From the NCBI RefSeq assembly GCF_017305435.1, contig NZ_JAFKIP010000009.1, positions 62,001 to 126,000 on the forward strand: DNA of 64,000 bases, written 5' to 3'. The translations under genes were made by a program, and so were the position numbers. The notes beneath the pieces are model-generated. The model ran no database searches and was not told where the DNA came from. It worked only from the letters and a program-made list of their open reading frames with translations. Origin of the DNA: Microbacterium sp. GTDB taxonomy: Bacteria; Actinomycetota; Actinomycetes; Actinomycetales; Microbacteriaceae. This document shows, one piece after another, positions 27,417 through 35,693 of this stretch (the stretch's first letter is position 1; every line of letters begins with the position of its first letter).

Positions 27417-28573
27417 CGATCGACGTCAAAGGTCATGCCGACGAACGCTTCGGAGGCGTGGTCGATGCGTTCCGGGCCGGGTTCCTGGACGGTCACCCGA
27501 TGGGCGCGGCGCTTGCCGTGCGGGTCGACGGCAAGCCGGTCGTCGACGTCTGGGCGGGAACGGCCGACGCGCGCACCGGCCGGGCCTGGGATGCGGACAC
27601 GATCAGCGTGATCTTCTCGTGCACCAAAGGGCTCATGTCCATCCTCGCCGCACAACTCGTCGCAGAAGGACGACTGTCCTACGATCGCCTCGTCGCACGG
27701 CATTGGCCGGAGTATGCGACCGATGCCAAAGCGGCCACGACGATCGCGGACCTGCTCGCTCATCGTGCCGGCGTGCCCGCGATCGTCGAGAACCTGTCCG
27801 TGGAGGATCTGAGCGATTGGGACAGGTGCGTGTCGCTGCTCGCGGCGGCCACGCCGCACTGGTCGCCCGGGACCGCGCACTCATATCATCCGATCACGCA
27901 CGGGTGGCTCATCGGCGAGGTGATTCGTCGTGTCACGAGGCAGAGCATCGGCGACGTCTTCGCGGAGCGTATCTCGGCGCCCCTCGGCATCCCGGCGTGG
28001 ATCGGACTTCCGGCCACGGTGGAGCATCGGGTAGCGGATATGGCCGTGGGTGCCAGTCTGGCCGAAGCGACGCGGACACTGGAGCAGGCGGCGCAGACGG
28101 ACCCGGTGCCGCTTCGCGCGATGACTCTCGGTGGGGCTCTTCCCTCCGCGCTCGTCGGGCCCGGCGAGGGTTTCAACGACCCGCGGGTCAGGGCGGCTTG
28201 TGTCCCGGGAGCAGGTGGAGTGACCAGCGCACGCGCTCTCGCAACGATCTGGTCGGCGACCGTCACAGAGACCGATGGCGTGCAGCTCTTCCCGCAGGGA
28301 CTGCCGGCCGATGCGGTCACGACGGTGAGCGGGGGTGAGCCGTTCTTCGCCGCGCCTCCACCCTGGCCGCGGTGGGGGATGGGGTTCCAGCTGGATTCCC
28401 CGGCGCGCCGATACGTGACTTCTCGGGGATTCGGGCACGATGGCGCCGGCGGACAGGTCGCGTTCGCGGAACCGGACGCGAAGGTGGGGTTCGCCTACCT
28501 CACGAACCTGATGGAAGCAGGCGACGACCGGGGAACACGGATCGTTGACGCGCTGCGCGCTGCGCTGGAATGA
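27413..28573 (+). CDS. serine hydrolase, family VIII esterase / beta-lactamase fold (copy 2)
   Basis: This 386 aa paralogue of the 25195 product has S69-C-T-K72, HSYHPITHGW as the tyrosine motif and FGHDGAGGQVAF near the C-terminus. The two copies are clearly homologous over their whole length but well diverged, so the duplication is not recent. The start ATG 27413 overlaps the glycosidase stop (ATGA). It ends 16 bp before the convergent lacI-type gene. Confidence 0.85.
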   Translation: MTIDVKGHADERFGGVVDAFRAGFLDGHPMGAALAVRVDGKPVVDVWAGTADARTGRAWDADTISVIFSCTKGLMSILAAQLVAEGRLSYDRLVARHWPEYATDAKAATTIADLLAHRAGVPAIVENLSVEDLSDWDRCVSLLAAATPHWSPGTAHSYHPITHGWLIGEVIRRVTRQSIGDVFAERISAPLGIPAWIGLPATVEHRVADMAVGASLAEATRTLEQAAQTDPVPLRAMTLGGALPSALVGPGEGFNDPRVRAACVPGAGGVTSARALATIWSATVTETDGVQLFPQGLPADAVTTVSGGEPFFAAPPPWPRWGMGFQLDSPARRYVTSRGFGHDGAGGQVAFAEPDAKVGFAYLTNLMEAGDDRGTRIVDALRAALE

Positions 28574-28589
28574 AGAGTGGACCGCGCCG

Positions 28590-29618
28590 TCACGCGATGC
28601 GCGGCTCCGCGATGGACGACCGTTTGACGAGCGGCATCTCGATGAGGTGCTCACCGGCCTCCGCCGGGTGGAGGAGGAGCTCGACGGCGCGGCGCCCCAT
28701 GGGGATGTGAGGCAGCGCCATCGTGGTGAGACCTGGGCGGAGGTACGCCGCCACTTCGTCGTTGTCGAAGCCGATCACGGAGACGTCCCCAGGCACCGAC
28801 AGGCCGGCATCGGCGAGGGCCTGGTAGGCGCCGAAGGCCAGGCGGTCATTCATGCACAGCAGTGCAGTGATGGGCAGGTCGCGCTCGAGCAGTCCGGTGG
28901 TTGCCGCGTAGCCGCCCTCGGGCTCCCACAGCCAGACGGACTCCTCGGCCAGGAAGGTGAGCCCGTGCGCGGCGAGCTCGTCGCGCACGCCGGCGACGCG
29001 CCGCGACACCGTCACGGACCGGAACGCGTCGCGTTCGACCTCGTCGTTCTGGCCGATGAGGGCGATGCCGTCGCGGTGACCGCGCTCGATGAGACTGCGC
29101 ACGGCCACACGTCCTCCGAGCGTTTCGTCAGGAAGCACGGATGTCAGGTGGCGCGGACTCGTGGCATTCAGCATCACGACCGGCAGCCCCGCCGGAAGGT
29201 CGGGGACGACGAGCTCCCGAGCGCGCATGCTCGCGAACACGATTCCGTCGACCTGTCGATCGAGGACGGCGCCGATGGCCGCAGACTCGCGCGCCGGCTC
29301 GCCGCCCGTCTCCAACACCAGGAGGACGTGATCCGCCGCTTCCGCCGACTCGATCGCTCCCTGGATCAACCCGCTCGCGAAGCGGGTGGTGGCGACGTGA
29401 TCGGAGATGAAGCCGATCGTGTGGGTCTTGTCGGTGCGAAGGCTGCGAGCGGCCACGTTCGGGCGATACCCGAGGGCTTGCGCCGCCGCGTGGACTCGGT
29501 CATGGGCGGCCTGCGACAGGCGCGTGTCCGGCCGATCATTGAGGATCATGGACGCTGCCGTCGTGGAGAGTCCTGCCAGGCGCGCGACGTCGGCGAGTGT
29601 CGCTCTCTTGCCCGGCAT
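28590..29618 (-). CDS. LacI family transcriptional regulator
   Basis: The 342 aa regulator begins MPGKRATLADVARLAGLSTT, the LacI helix-turn-helix, with hinge region RPNVAARSLRTDKTHTIG. The periplasmic-binding-protein-like sugar domain follows (LLCMNDRLAFGAYQALADAG, VIGFDNDEVA). The ATG at 29618 has GGAGGAG upstream; an in-frame ATG further up (29663) lies in the promoter region. It faces the operon at 21961-28573 and probably binds the palindrome at 21864. Its own leader carries one matching half-site, suggesting autoregulation. Confidence 0.9.
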   Translation of the reverse strand: MPGKRATLADVARLAGLSTTAASMILNDRPDTRLSQAAHDRVHAAAQALGYRPNVAARSLRTDKTHTIGFISDHVATTRFASGLIQGAIESAEAADHVLLVLETGGEPARESAAIGAVLDRQVDGIVFASMRARELVVPDLPAGLPVVMLNATSPRHLTSVLPDETLGGRVAVRSLIERGHRDGIALIGQNDEVERDAFRSVTVSRRVAGVRDELAAHGLTFLAEESVWLWEPEGGYAATTGLLERDLPITALLCMNDRLAFGAYQALADAGLSVPGDVSVIGFDNDEVAAYLRPGLTTMALPHIPMGRRAVELLLHPAEAGEHLIEMPLVKRSSIAEPRIA

Positions 29619-29648
29619 CTCTCCTCCATCGGTCTTGATCACTGGCTG

Positions 29649-29663
29649 GCTAAATCCTTTCAC
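29649..29663 (-). promoter_or_regulatory. candidate LacI half-site before the regulator gene
   Basis: GCTAAAT (29649-29655) equals one arm of the perfect operator at 21864; the other arm is degenerate (CCTTTCAC). It lies 31-45 bp upstream of the lacI-type start. The rest of the 238-bp gap to 29856 shows no gene. Confidence 0.4.
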
Positions 29664-29856
29664 ACACGCGACCGTTTTCCCCGGCGATGCAGAGGCGCCC
29701 GAGACCTCGCCTCCGCTAGCGTCGAAGGGTGGACGACGCGCACCCTGGGACCGAACCCGAGCCGATCACCGAGGCGATCTGCATTCTCGGCTACGACTGA
29801 TCCGGGTGGATTCCAGGCGACGGGGAGGCGCGACCGGGCGGCTAGGCTGACTCTCC

Positions 29857-30813
29857 GTGACTGCTGCCGCTCCCGCTCGACTGCCGGCGGCGGTCGCCAT
29901 CGCGGGCGCCGTCGCGGTCGGCGTCCTCACGGCGCTGCAGGCCCGCGTCAACGGTCAGCTCGGGCGCCAGCTCGATGACGGGTTCGTCGCCGCCGTGGTC
30001 TCCTTCGGGTCGGGACTCGTCGTTCTCGTCATGCTCTCTGCGGCGCTGCCGAGCGGTCGCCGCGGCGCGCGTGCCCTCGCCGCCGGCATCCGTCGCCGGA
30101 CGATTCCGTGGTGGATGCTCGCCGGCGGCGCCGCCGGAGCGCTCACGGTCGCGACGCAGGGACTTGCCGTGGCGGTCATCGGCGTTTCGCTGTTCACGGT
30201 CGGCGTCGTCGCGGGGCAGACTCTCTCGGGGCTTGTCCTCGACCGCGTCGGCTACGGTCCGGCGGGGGTCGTCGCGGTCACGATGCCGCGCGTCGCGGGA
30301 GGCGCGCTCGCACTCGTCGCCGTTGCGATATCGCTGCAGGGCGACCTGCTCGCACGCGTGCCGTGGTGGATGCTCGCGCTTCCCTTCCTCGCCGGCATCG
30401 GCATCGCCTGGCAGCAGGCGACCAACGGTCGACTGCGTCAACGCGTCGGGACTCCGCTGACGGCGACGCTCGTGAACTTCATCGGCGGCACCGCCATCCT
30501 CGCCGTCGCCGCCCTCGTCCACGTCGCACTCGTCGGCACGCCGGACGTGTGGCCGATCGAGCCGTGGATGTACCTCGGCGGCGTCATCGGGGTGACGTAC
30601 ATCTTCTTGTCGGCCGCGCTCGTCGTGCACACCGGCGTGCTGCTCCTCGGCCTCGGAGCCGTCGCCGGCCAGCTCGTGACCGCATTCCTGCTGGATGCCG
30701 CGTGGCCGGCCGATGCCGGACCGGGCTGGCTCGCCGAGCTCGCGATGGTCGTCGTGGCCGGGGCGGGCGTCATCGTCGCCGCCGCGCCGTGGCGGCAACG
30801 CGCGCGCGACTGA
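29857..30813 (+). CDS. DMT family transporter (YdcZ/DUF606 type)
   Basis: The 318 aa protein has ten predicted membrane helices in two repeats, each starting with a pattern of the YdcZ family (GVLTALQARVNGQLGRQL and IGIAWQQATNGRLRQRVG). The family's substrates are unknown. TAGGCT (29843-29848) ends 8 nt before GTG 29857, so the message is probably leaderless. It converges on the Gfo/Idh/MocA gene. Confidence 0.85.
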   Translation: MTAAAPARLPAAVAIAGAVAVGVLTALQARVNGQLGRQLDDGFVAAVVSFGSGLVVLVMLSAALPSGRRGARALAAGIRRRTIPWWMLAGGAAGALTVATQGLAVAVIGVSLFTVGVVAGQTLSGLVLDRVGYGPAGVVAVTMPRVAGGALALVAVAISLQGDLLARVPWWMLALPFLAGIGIAWQQATNGRLRQRVGTPLTATLVNFIGGTAILAVAALVHVALVGTPDVWPIEPWMYLGGVIGVTYIFLSAALVVHTGVLLLGLGAVAGQLVTAFLLDAAWPADAGPGWLAELAMVVVAGAGVIVAAAPWRQRARD

Positions 30814-30816
30814 CGA

Positions 30817-31851
30817 TCAGACGGGGATGACCTCGACGGTCGCCCCGGTCTGCGCGGCGGTGACGATCGCGTCGAGGACGGCGAGGTTCTGCGCGCCCTC
30901 CCGCCCGCTCACGAGCGGCTCCGCTCGGCCCGACACCACATCGGCGAAGTGGCGCAGCTGCTCCGCGTAGGGGCTGGATGCCGCGACGTGCTGTCGCACG
31001 GGATGCATCTCGGTCGTCCATTCGCGGGGTCCGTCGTGCCGCCAGAGCTCCAACGTCGGCACCGTGAGGGATGCCTCGGTGCCGCCGATGCGGTGCGATT
31101 CGACGCCGTGTGCGGGGAAACGGGGCGAGTCGCCCGCCGTCAGGTCCCAGCTCCACGGTCCGGCGACGGCATCGGAGATCACGAGACTCCCCAGCGCGCC
31201 GCTCGCGAACGCGAACGACACTGCTCCGGTGTCTTCGACGTCGAGACCGCGCACGGCGCTCGACGACATCGCCGAGACCGCCGTGACCTCGCCGATCAGG
31301 TGACGGAGCAGGTCGATCTCGTGGATCAGATTGATGAGGAACGTGCCGCCTGCGCCGGGTGTGCGGTGCCAGGGGATGTCGAAGTAGTCGTCGGGTTTGG
31401 CGAGGAAGTAGGTGGCGCTCGCCGCGACGATGCGCCCCAGCTCTCCCGAGGCGATGATCTCCTTGGCGCGGACCATCACGGGGTGGTAGCGCCGGTGGTG
31501 ACCGACCAGCACCGGCACGCCGCGCGACTCCGATGCGGCGACGAGCCGGCGGGCCTCGTCGAGCGAGCCCGCGATGGGCTTCTCGACGAGGACGGGAATC
31601 CCCGCCTCGACGAAGTCGAGAGCCTGCGGAACATGCAGTTCGTTGGGCGTTGCGATGATCGCGGCATCCGGCCGTTCCGCGTCGATGAGCGCCCGATGGT
31701 CTCGGTAGTGCACGGCGCCCGACTGTGCAGCGAGGTGCGCTCCCGCGTCGAACGGGTCCGCGACGCCGGCGAGCGTCACCCCACCGGTGTGCAGGACGGC
31801 GTCGACGTGCGTGCGACCGATGGCCCCGGCGCCGACGAGTGCGACTCTCAT
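30817..31851 (-). CDS. Gfo/Idh/MocA family dehydrogenase
   Basis: The 344 aa protein has the NAD(P)-binding motif VALVGAGAIGRTH, the catalytic-lysine motif VLVEKPIAGS and INLIHEIDLLRHLIG, where Asp/His act in hydride transfer. Relatives oxidise inositols, sugars and other cyclic polyols. It is the last gene of the operon 34830 to 30817, its start overlapping the flavoprotein stop (ATGA). A cyclic polyol or hydroaromatic substrate is inferred from context. Confidence 0.87.
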   Translation of the reverse strand: MRVALVGAGAIGRTHVDAVLHTGGVTLAGVADPFDAGAHLAAQSGAVHYRDHRALIDAERPDAAIIATPNELHVPQALDFVEAGIPVLVEKPIAGSLDEARRLVAASESRGVPVLVGHHRRYHPVMVRAKEIIASGELGRIVAASATYFLAKPDDYFDIPWHRTPGAGGTFLINLIHEIDLLRHLIGEVTAVSAMSSSAVRGLDVEDTGAVSFAFASGALGSLVISDAVAGPWSWDLTAGDSPRFPAHGVESHRIGGTEASLTVPTLELWRHDGPREWTTEMHPVRQHVAASSPYAEQLRHFADVVSGRAEPLVSGREGAQNLAVLDAIVTAAQTGATVEVIPV

Positions 31852-33494
31852 GCGTGTGCCTCCAGAAGGGTGGATGCCGGGAGGCGGTGCGCCCCGGCGA
31901 CGTCGCCTGCCTCGTACGATCGGGCCAGGGCGGAACCGAGCGTCGCTCCGCCGCCCGGATAGGTGTTTCGGAAGACGCCGGCGGCGACGTTTCCCGCGGC
32001 GAAGAGACCCGGCAGCGGCTCACCCGCCCAATCGAGCACGCGGCTGCGCTGGTCGGTGCGGACACCACCGGAGGTGCCGAGCACGCCGGCGTGGAGCGGA
32101 ACGGCCGCGAAGGGCGGGGTCTGCAGCGGTGCGAGACAAGGGTTGGGCTCGTGCGTCGCGTCGCCGAGGAAGCGGTCCTGCGGGCTCGACCCACGACCGA
32201 ACAGGGTGTCCACGCCGATCTCCGCGTCGGCGTTGAATCGTCGCACGGTCGTCGCGAGGCCTTCCGCGTCGATGCCCGCCGCTTCCGCGAGGCCCTGCAG
32301 GGTATCGGCCGACGTCGCCCAATCCGGCGCGGTGCCGACCGCGGAACCCGCGATCGGGTAGCGCGCGGCGAAGGCCGCGTCGAAGACGAGCCATGCCGGG
32401 GCGTTGCGCGGCCGCCCCGTCGCCGGATCGGTGTCGCCGAACATGCGGCAGGTGTCGTGGTAGGCGAGCGCCTCGTTGACGAAGCGCTCGCCGGCGGCGT
32501 TGACGACGATCGACCCCGGGAGCGTCATCTCGACGTTGCCCATGCGGCCCGACGGCAGCCCGTCGTAGGTCTGGGTCGGGGGAGTGAGGACGGGGACGCC
32601 CCAGATCGCGGTCATGTCGGCGACGGACGCCCCCGCCTCCAGCGCGAGCTCGAGCCCGTCGCCCTCGTTCGAGGGCGCGCTGATGGGCGTCACGGGGAAC
32701 GCGAGGAAGGCCTCGCGCAGGCGCGGGTTCCACTCGAAGCCTCCCGTGGCGAGGACGACGGCGGCGGCGGAGACCGCGCGCCCGCCGAAACCGATGCGCC
32801 ACCCGAACCCGGTGCGCTCGAGCGCACCCGCGCGGACGCCGCGGACGACGTCGATGCCGCGGTCGAGGCAGCTCGCGACGAGGGCGCCCACGAGCGCGCC
32901 CCCCATCGTCCGCACGCCGCGATCGCGACGCTCGGCGAGAAGCTCGGGGTCGGGTGCGCGGCCGTTGAGGTCGTCGCGCTCGGCCATCGTCAGGAGCGGA
33001 AAGTACGACGACGGGCGCAGCGCCTCGGCGAGGCCCGGGACGCTCGACGGATCGAACGCGTCGTTGTCCAGGCTGCGGCCGCCCTCGGCGGCGCCCGGCC
33101 ACTCACCACGGTAGTCGGGTCGTGCGAGTGCGGTGAGACGAACGCGGGTCGACGACGTGAGGTATTCGATCGCCGCAGCGGCGGTCTCGACGTACCAGTC
33201 GATCGTTCCGGCATCCATCACGTGCCCCGACGACGCCGCGAGATATGCGCGCCCCGCGGCGGTGTTGTCGCGGAACCCGGCGCGGGCGGCACGAGCGGTC
33301 GCGGGCGCCCAGATGACTCCGCCGCCGGCGCACGTCGTCCCGCCGAGGAGGTCGGCCTTCTCCGCGACGCAGACGCGCGCCCCGGCATCCGCCGCGCGCA
33401 GCGCCGCGACGAGCCCCGCGGCGCCCGATCCGAGCACCAGCACATCGACGCCCTCGGGCAGGTTCTCGGCGCCGATGAGGAGTCGCCCGGTCAT
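31848..33494 (-). CDS. FAD-binding dehydrogenase, 3-ketosteroid-dehydrogenase-like (copy 1)
   Basis: The 548 aa flavoprotein has the FAD motif DVLVLGSGAAGLVAALRAAD near residue 15, GGTTCAGGGVIWAP, the second FAD contact VVLATGGFEWNP, and the C-terminal NTYPGGGATLGSAL. In KstD enzymes the Tyr and the Gly four residues later in this last motif activate the substrate ketone, and both are present. No signal peptide or haem site is seen, unlike periplasmic fumarate reductases. The substrate is probably a cyclic ketone, not necessarily a steroid. Overlapping frames on both sides show tight coupling. Confidence 0.87.
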   Translation of the reverse strand: MTGRLLIGAENLPEGVDVLVLGSGAAGLVAALRAADAGARVCVAEKADLLGGTTCAGGGVIWAPATARAARAGFRDNTAAGRAYLAASSGHVMDAGTIDWYVETAAAAIEYLTSSTRVRLTALARPDYRGEWPGAAEGGRSLDNDAFDPSSVPGLAEALRPSSYFPLLTMAERDDLNGRAPDPELLAERRDRGVRTMGGALVGALVASCLDRGIDVVRGVRAGALERTGFGWRIGFGGRAVSAAAVVLATGGFEWNPRLREAFLAFPVTPISAPSNEGDGLELALEAGASVADMTAIWGVPVLTPPTQTYDGLPSGRMGNVEMTLPGSIVVNAAGERFVNEALAYHDTCRMFGDTDPATGRPRNAPAWLVFDAAFAARYPIAGSAVGTAPDWATSADTLQGLAEAAGIDAEGLATTVRRFNADAEIGVDTLFGRGSSPQDRFLGDATHEPNPCLAPLQTPPFAAVPLHAGVLGTSGGVRTDQRSRVLDWAGEPLPGLFAAGNVAAGVFRNTYPGGGATLGSALARSYEAGDVAGAHRLPASTLLEAHA

Positions 33495-34540
33495 GCGAGC
33501 ACCGCCGCCTGGGTCGCCGCCGGCATCAGGACGATGATCTTCCCGGACGGGATGCCGGGGTCGGCCATCGTGCGGAACGCCTCCTCGAGGTCCTCGAACG
33601 CGAAACGGTGGGTCACGAGCGCCGCGACGGCGCCGGGATGCCGCGCGAGGAGCGCGAGCCCGTCGGGGATCAGCCCGAGACTGTTGCGGCTGCCGCGCAG
33701 GTCGATCTCTTTGTCGGTGAGGTCTTTGATCGTGATCTGCGCAGCGCGCGGCGAGATGCCGACCTGGACGATGCGCCCGGCGGATCCCACGAGCCGGATG
33801 GCGTTCTCCAGCGACGCGGGCACGCCGGTCGCCTCGATGACGATGTCCGGCCCGGCGCCATCGGTCAGATCGGCGATGCGTGCGGCCTGATCGACATCGG
33901 GGAAGCCCGCGCCGACCTGGAGGGCGACCGCAGCGCCGAACCGCTCGGCGAGGGCGACCCGGTTCGGATCGGTGTCGGCAGCGATGACGGTGACGCCGCG
34001 TTCGCTCAGTGCGAGCGCGGCGAGCAGCCCGATCGGTCCGCAGCCGAGCACCAGCGCGACCGCGCCCGCGGCGGGTTCGGCGCGGCTGACCGCCTGGAGC
34101 GAGATCGAGGTGGGCTCGCCCAGGGCCGCGATCTCCAGGGGAAGGTCCTTGGGCACGCGGTGCACGCGCGCCGCGGGGACGCTCAGCACCTCCACGAACC
34201 CGCCGTCCTCGTAGCAGCCGAGGACGGAGAGCCGTGCGCACACGTTCGATCTGCCGCGGCGGCACGCGCGGCACGAGCCGCACGCGACGAGAGGGTCGAC
34301 GGCGACGCGGTCGCCGGCATCGAAGTCGGTTCCCACTGCTGCGTCGATGACGACGCCGGACAGCTCGTGCCCCTGGATGAGGGGCAGATCCGTCGGGAAG
34401 TCGTCTTCGAAGATGTGCAGATCGGTGCCGCACAGGCTGACCGCGTGCACGGCGACGCGCACCTCCCCGGGGCGGACGGCGGGCTCGGGCTCCTCGGCGA
34501 ACGCGATGCGCTCGGCGCCGACGGTGCGGGCGACGCGCAT
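33491..34540 (-). CDS. zinc-dependent alcohol dehydrogenase (MDR family)
   Basis: The 349 aa medium-chain dehydrogenase has the catalytic zinc ligands Cys (SLCGTDLHIF), His-Glu (IQGHELSGVV) and, later, LGEPTS. The structural zinc ligands are CGSCRACRRGRSNVC. The NAD-binding motif is VLGCGPIGLLAALA. Relatives include threonine, sorbitol and butanediol dehydrogenases. ATG 34540 is preferred over the GTG one codon earlier because it forms an ATGA overlap with the upstream yciI-type gene. Confidence 0.9.
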   Translation of the reverse strand: MRVARTVGAERIAFAEEPEPAVRPGEVRVAVHAVSLCGTDLHIFEDDFPTDLPLIQGHELSGVVIDAAVGTDFDAGDRVAVDPLVACGSCRACRRGRSNVCARLSVLGCYEDGGFVEVLSVPAARVHRVPKDLPLEIAALGEPTSISLQAVSRAEPAAGAVALVLGCGPIGLLAALALSERGVTVIAADTDPNRVALAERFGAAVALQVGAGFPDVDQAARIADLTDGAGPDIVIEATGVPASLENAIRLVGSAGRIVQVGISPRAAQITIKDLTDKEIDLRGSRNSLGLIPDGLALLARHPGAVAALVTHRFAFEDLEEAFRTMADPGIPSGKIIVLMPAATQAAVLA

Positions 34541-34830
34541 CACGCCGCCGTCCGCGGGTCGAAGAACACGTTCCAGGTCGCGATGGTGCGCGCCTCGATG
34601 AGCCCGGCCTCCGCGAACGGATCGTCGTCGAGGCGCGCGGCGAGCGTCGACTCATCGGTGTCCTCGAAGACGAGGAGGGCGCGCGGCTCATCGCCGGCGA
34701 GGGGGCCGCTCATGTACAGCAGGCCCGCGTGGTGCAGCCCCTCGAGGAAGGCGAGGTGGGCGGGTCGGTGCGTTGCGCGGTCGTTCTCGCTGTTCGCGCG
34801 GTAGGCGTAGGTGACGGCGAACGTCGGCAT
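34540..34830 (-). CDS. YciI family protein
   Basis: The 96 aa alpha/beta-barrel protein shows the YciI pattern: HLAFLEGLHHAGLLYMSGPL with the conserved His, DDDPFAEAGLIEARTIATW with the conserved Asp. Biochemical roles in the family are mostly unknown; some members are dehydrochlorinases or accessory proteins in aromatic degradation. It is the first gene of its operon. Confidence 0.85.
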   Translation of the reverse strand: MPTFAVTYAYRANSENDRATHRPAHLAFLEGLHHAGLLYMSGPLAGDEPRALLVFEDTDESTLAARLDDDPFAEAGLIEARTIATWNVFFDPRTAA

Positions 34831-34875
34831 GACGACTCCTTTGTCGGGGTGGTTGTCGCTTCAGTATGTGACGCC

Positions 34876-34896
34876 GATAGTGTGAACAGAACGACT
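34876..34896. promoter_or_regulatory. motif shared by the two flavoprotein operons (site 1)
   Basis: GATAGTGTGAACAGAACGACT matches the segment at 44020-44040 at about 17 of 21 positions; the shared core is GATAGTGTG and AGAACGA. It lies about 46 bp upstream of the yciI-type start and about 57 bp upstream of the divergent SDR start. A common regulator site is inferred. The SDR may use TTGTTT (34907) and TATTGC (34930). Confidence 0.45.
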
Positions 34897-34952
34897 GAAT
34901 TCGTCATTGTTTATGCTTGCAGGCCGTCTTATTGCTCGCTACCGTGAGGCGC

Positions 34953-35693
34953 ATGTCACAGGTGACCTTCGATTTCCATGGCTCTCACGTCATCATCACG
35001 GGAGGGGCGCGCGGCATCGGTGCCGGCATCGGAGCCCTCTTCGCGGCCTCCGGTGCGGCGGTCGCCGTCTGGGATCGCGATCCCGATGCGTTCCGCGGAG
35101 ACTGGGAGCCGGCCGCGCTGATCCGCGCCGACGTCACCGACGAGGCTTCTCTGCAGGCGGCCTTCGCCGAGACGCTCGAGCTGTTCGGGTCGGTCGACAT
35201 CGTCGTCTCGTCGGCGGGCATCACCGGGCCCGTGGCCCCGCTGTGGGAGTACGGGGCCGACGACTGGCGACGTGTCGTCGACCTCGACCTCACCGGCGCG
35301 TTCCTGACCGCCAAGACGGTCGTGCCGCACCTGCGTGAGCGCGGGTACGGCCGTGTGATCACCGTGGCCTCGATCGCGGGCAAGGAGGCCACCGCGTCGC
35401 TGTCCGCCTACACGGCCGCCAAGCACGGCGTGGTCGGGATGACCAAGGTGCTGGCGCGCGAGCTCATCTCCGACGGCGTCACGGTCAATGCGATCGCCCC
35501 GGTGATGGTGCGCACCGAGCTGTTCGCTCAGCTGACCGACGAGTTCATCGAGCGGACCCGCGCGCTCATCCCGCTCGGCAGGTTCCTCACGGTCGAGGAG
35601 GTCGCCGCGACCGTCGCGTGGATCGCAAGCGATCAGTGCGGATTCACGACGGGGGCGACGTTCGACCTCTCCGGCGGTCGCGCCGACTACTGA
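34953..35693 (+). CDS. SDR family oxidoreductase
   Basis: The 246 aa classical short-chain dehydrogenase has VIITGGARGIGAGIG (cofactor motif), an Asp after beta-2 (VWDRDP, favouring NAD), SSAGITGP, catalytic Ser in VASIAGKEA, and the YTAAKHG Tyr-Lys pair. The end GFTTGATFDLSGGRADY is typical of the FabG-like branch. It is divergent from the yciI-type operon, sharing its control region. Oxidation of a ring hydroxyl in the same pathway is inferred. Its 3' end overlaps the convergent shikimate dehydrogenase gene by 7 bp. Confidence 0.9.
   Translation: MSQVTFDFHGSHVIITGGARGIGAGIGALFAASGAAVAVWDRDPDAFRGDWEPAALIRADVTDEASLQAAFAETLELFGSVDIVVSSAGITGPVAPLWEYGADDWRRVVDLDLTGAFLTAKTVVPHLRERGYGRVITVASIAGKEATASLSAYTAAKHGVVGMTKVLARELISDGVTVNAIAPVMVRTELFAQLTDEFIERTRALIPLGRFLTVEEVAATVAWIASDQCGFTTGATFDLSGGRADY

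Noticed and set aside
31848..34691. A 947-codon open frame on the minus strand covering the flavoprotein and the alcohol dehydrogenase gene
   Set aside because: Only the part from 33494 encodes a recognisable protein; upstream it is Arg/Ala-rich antisense-frame sequence over a better gene, a GC-rich artefact.
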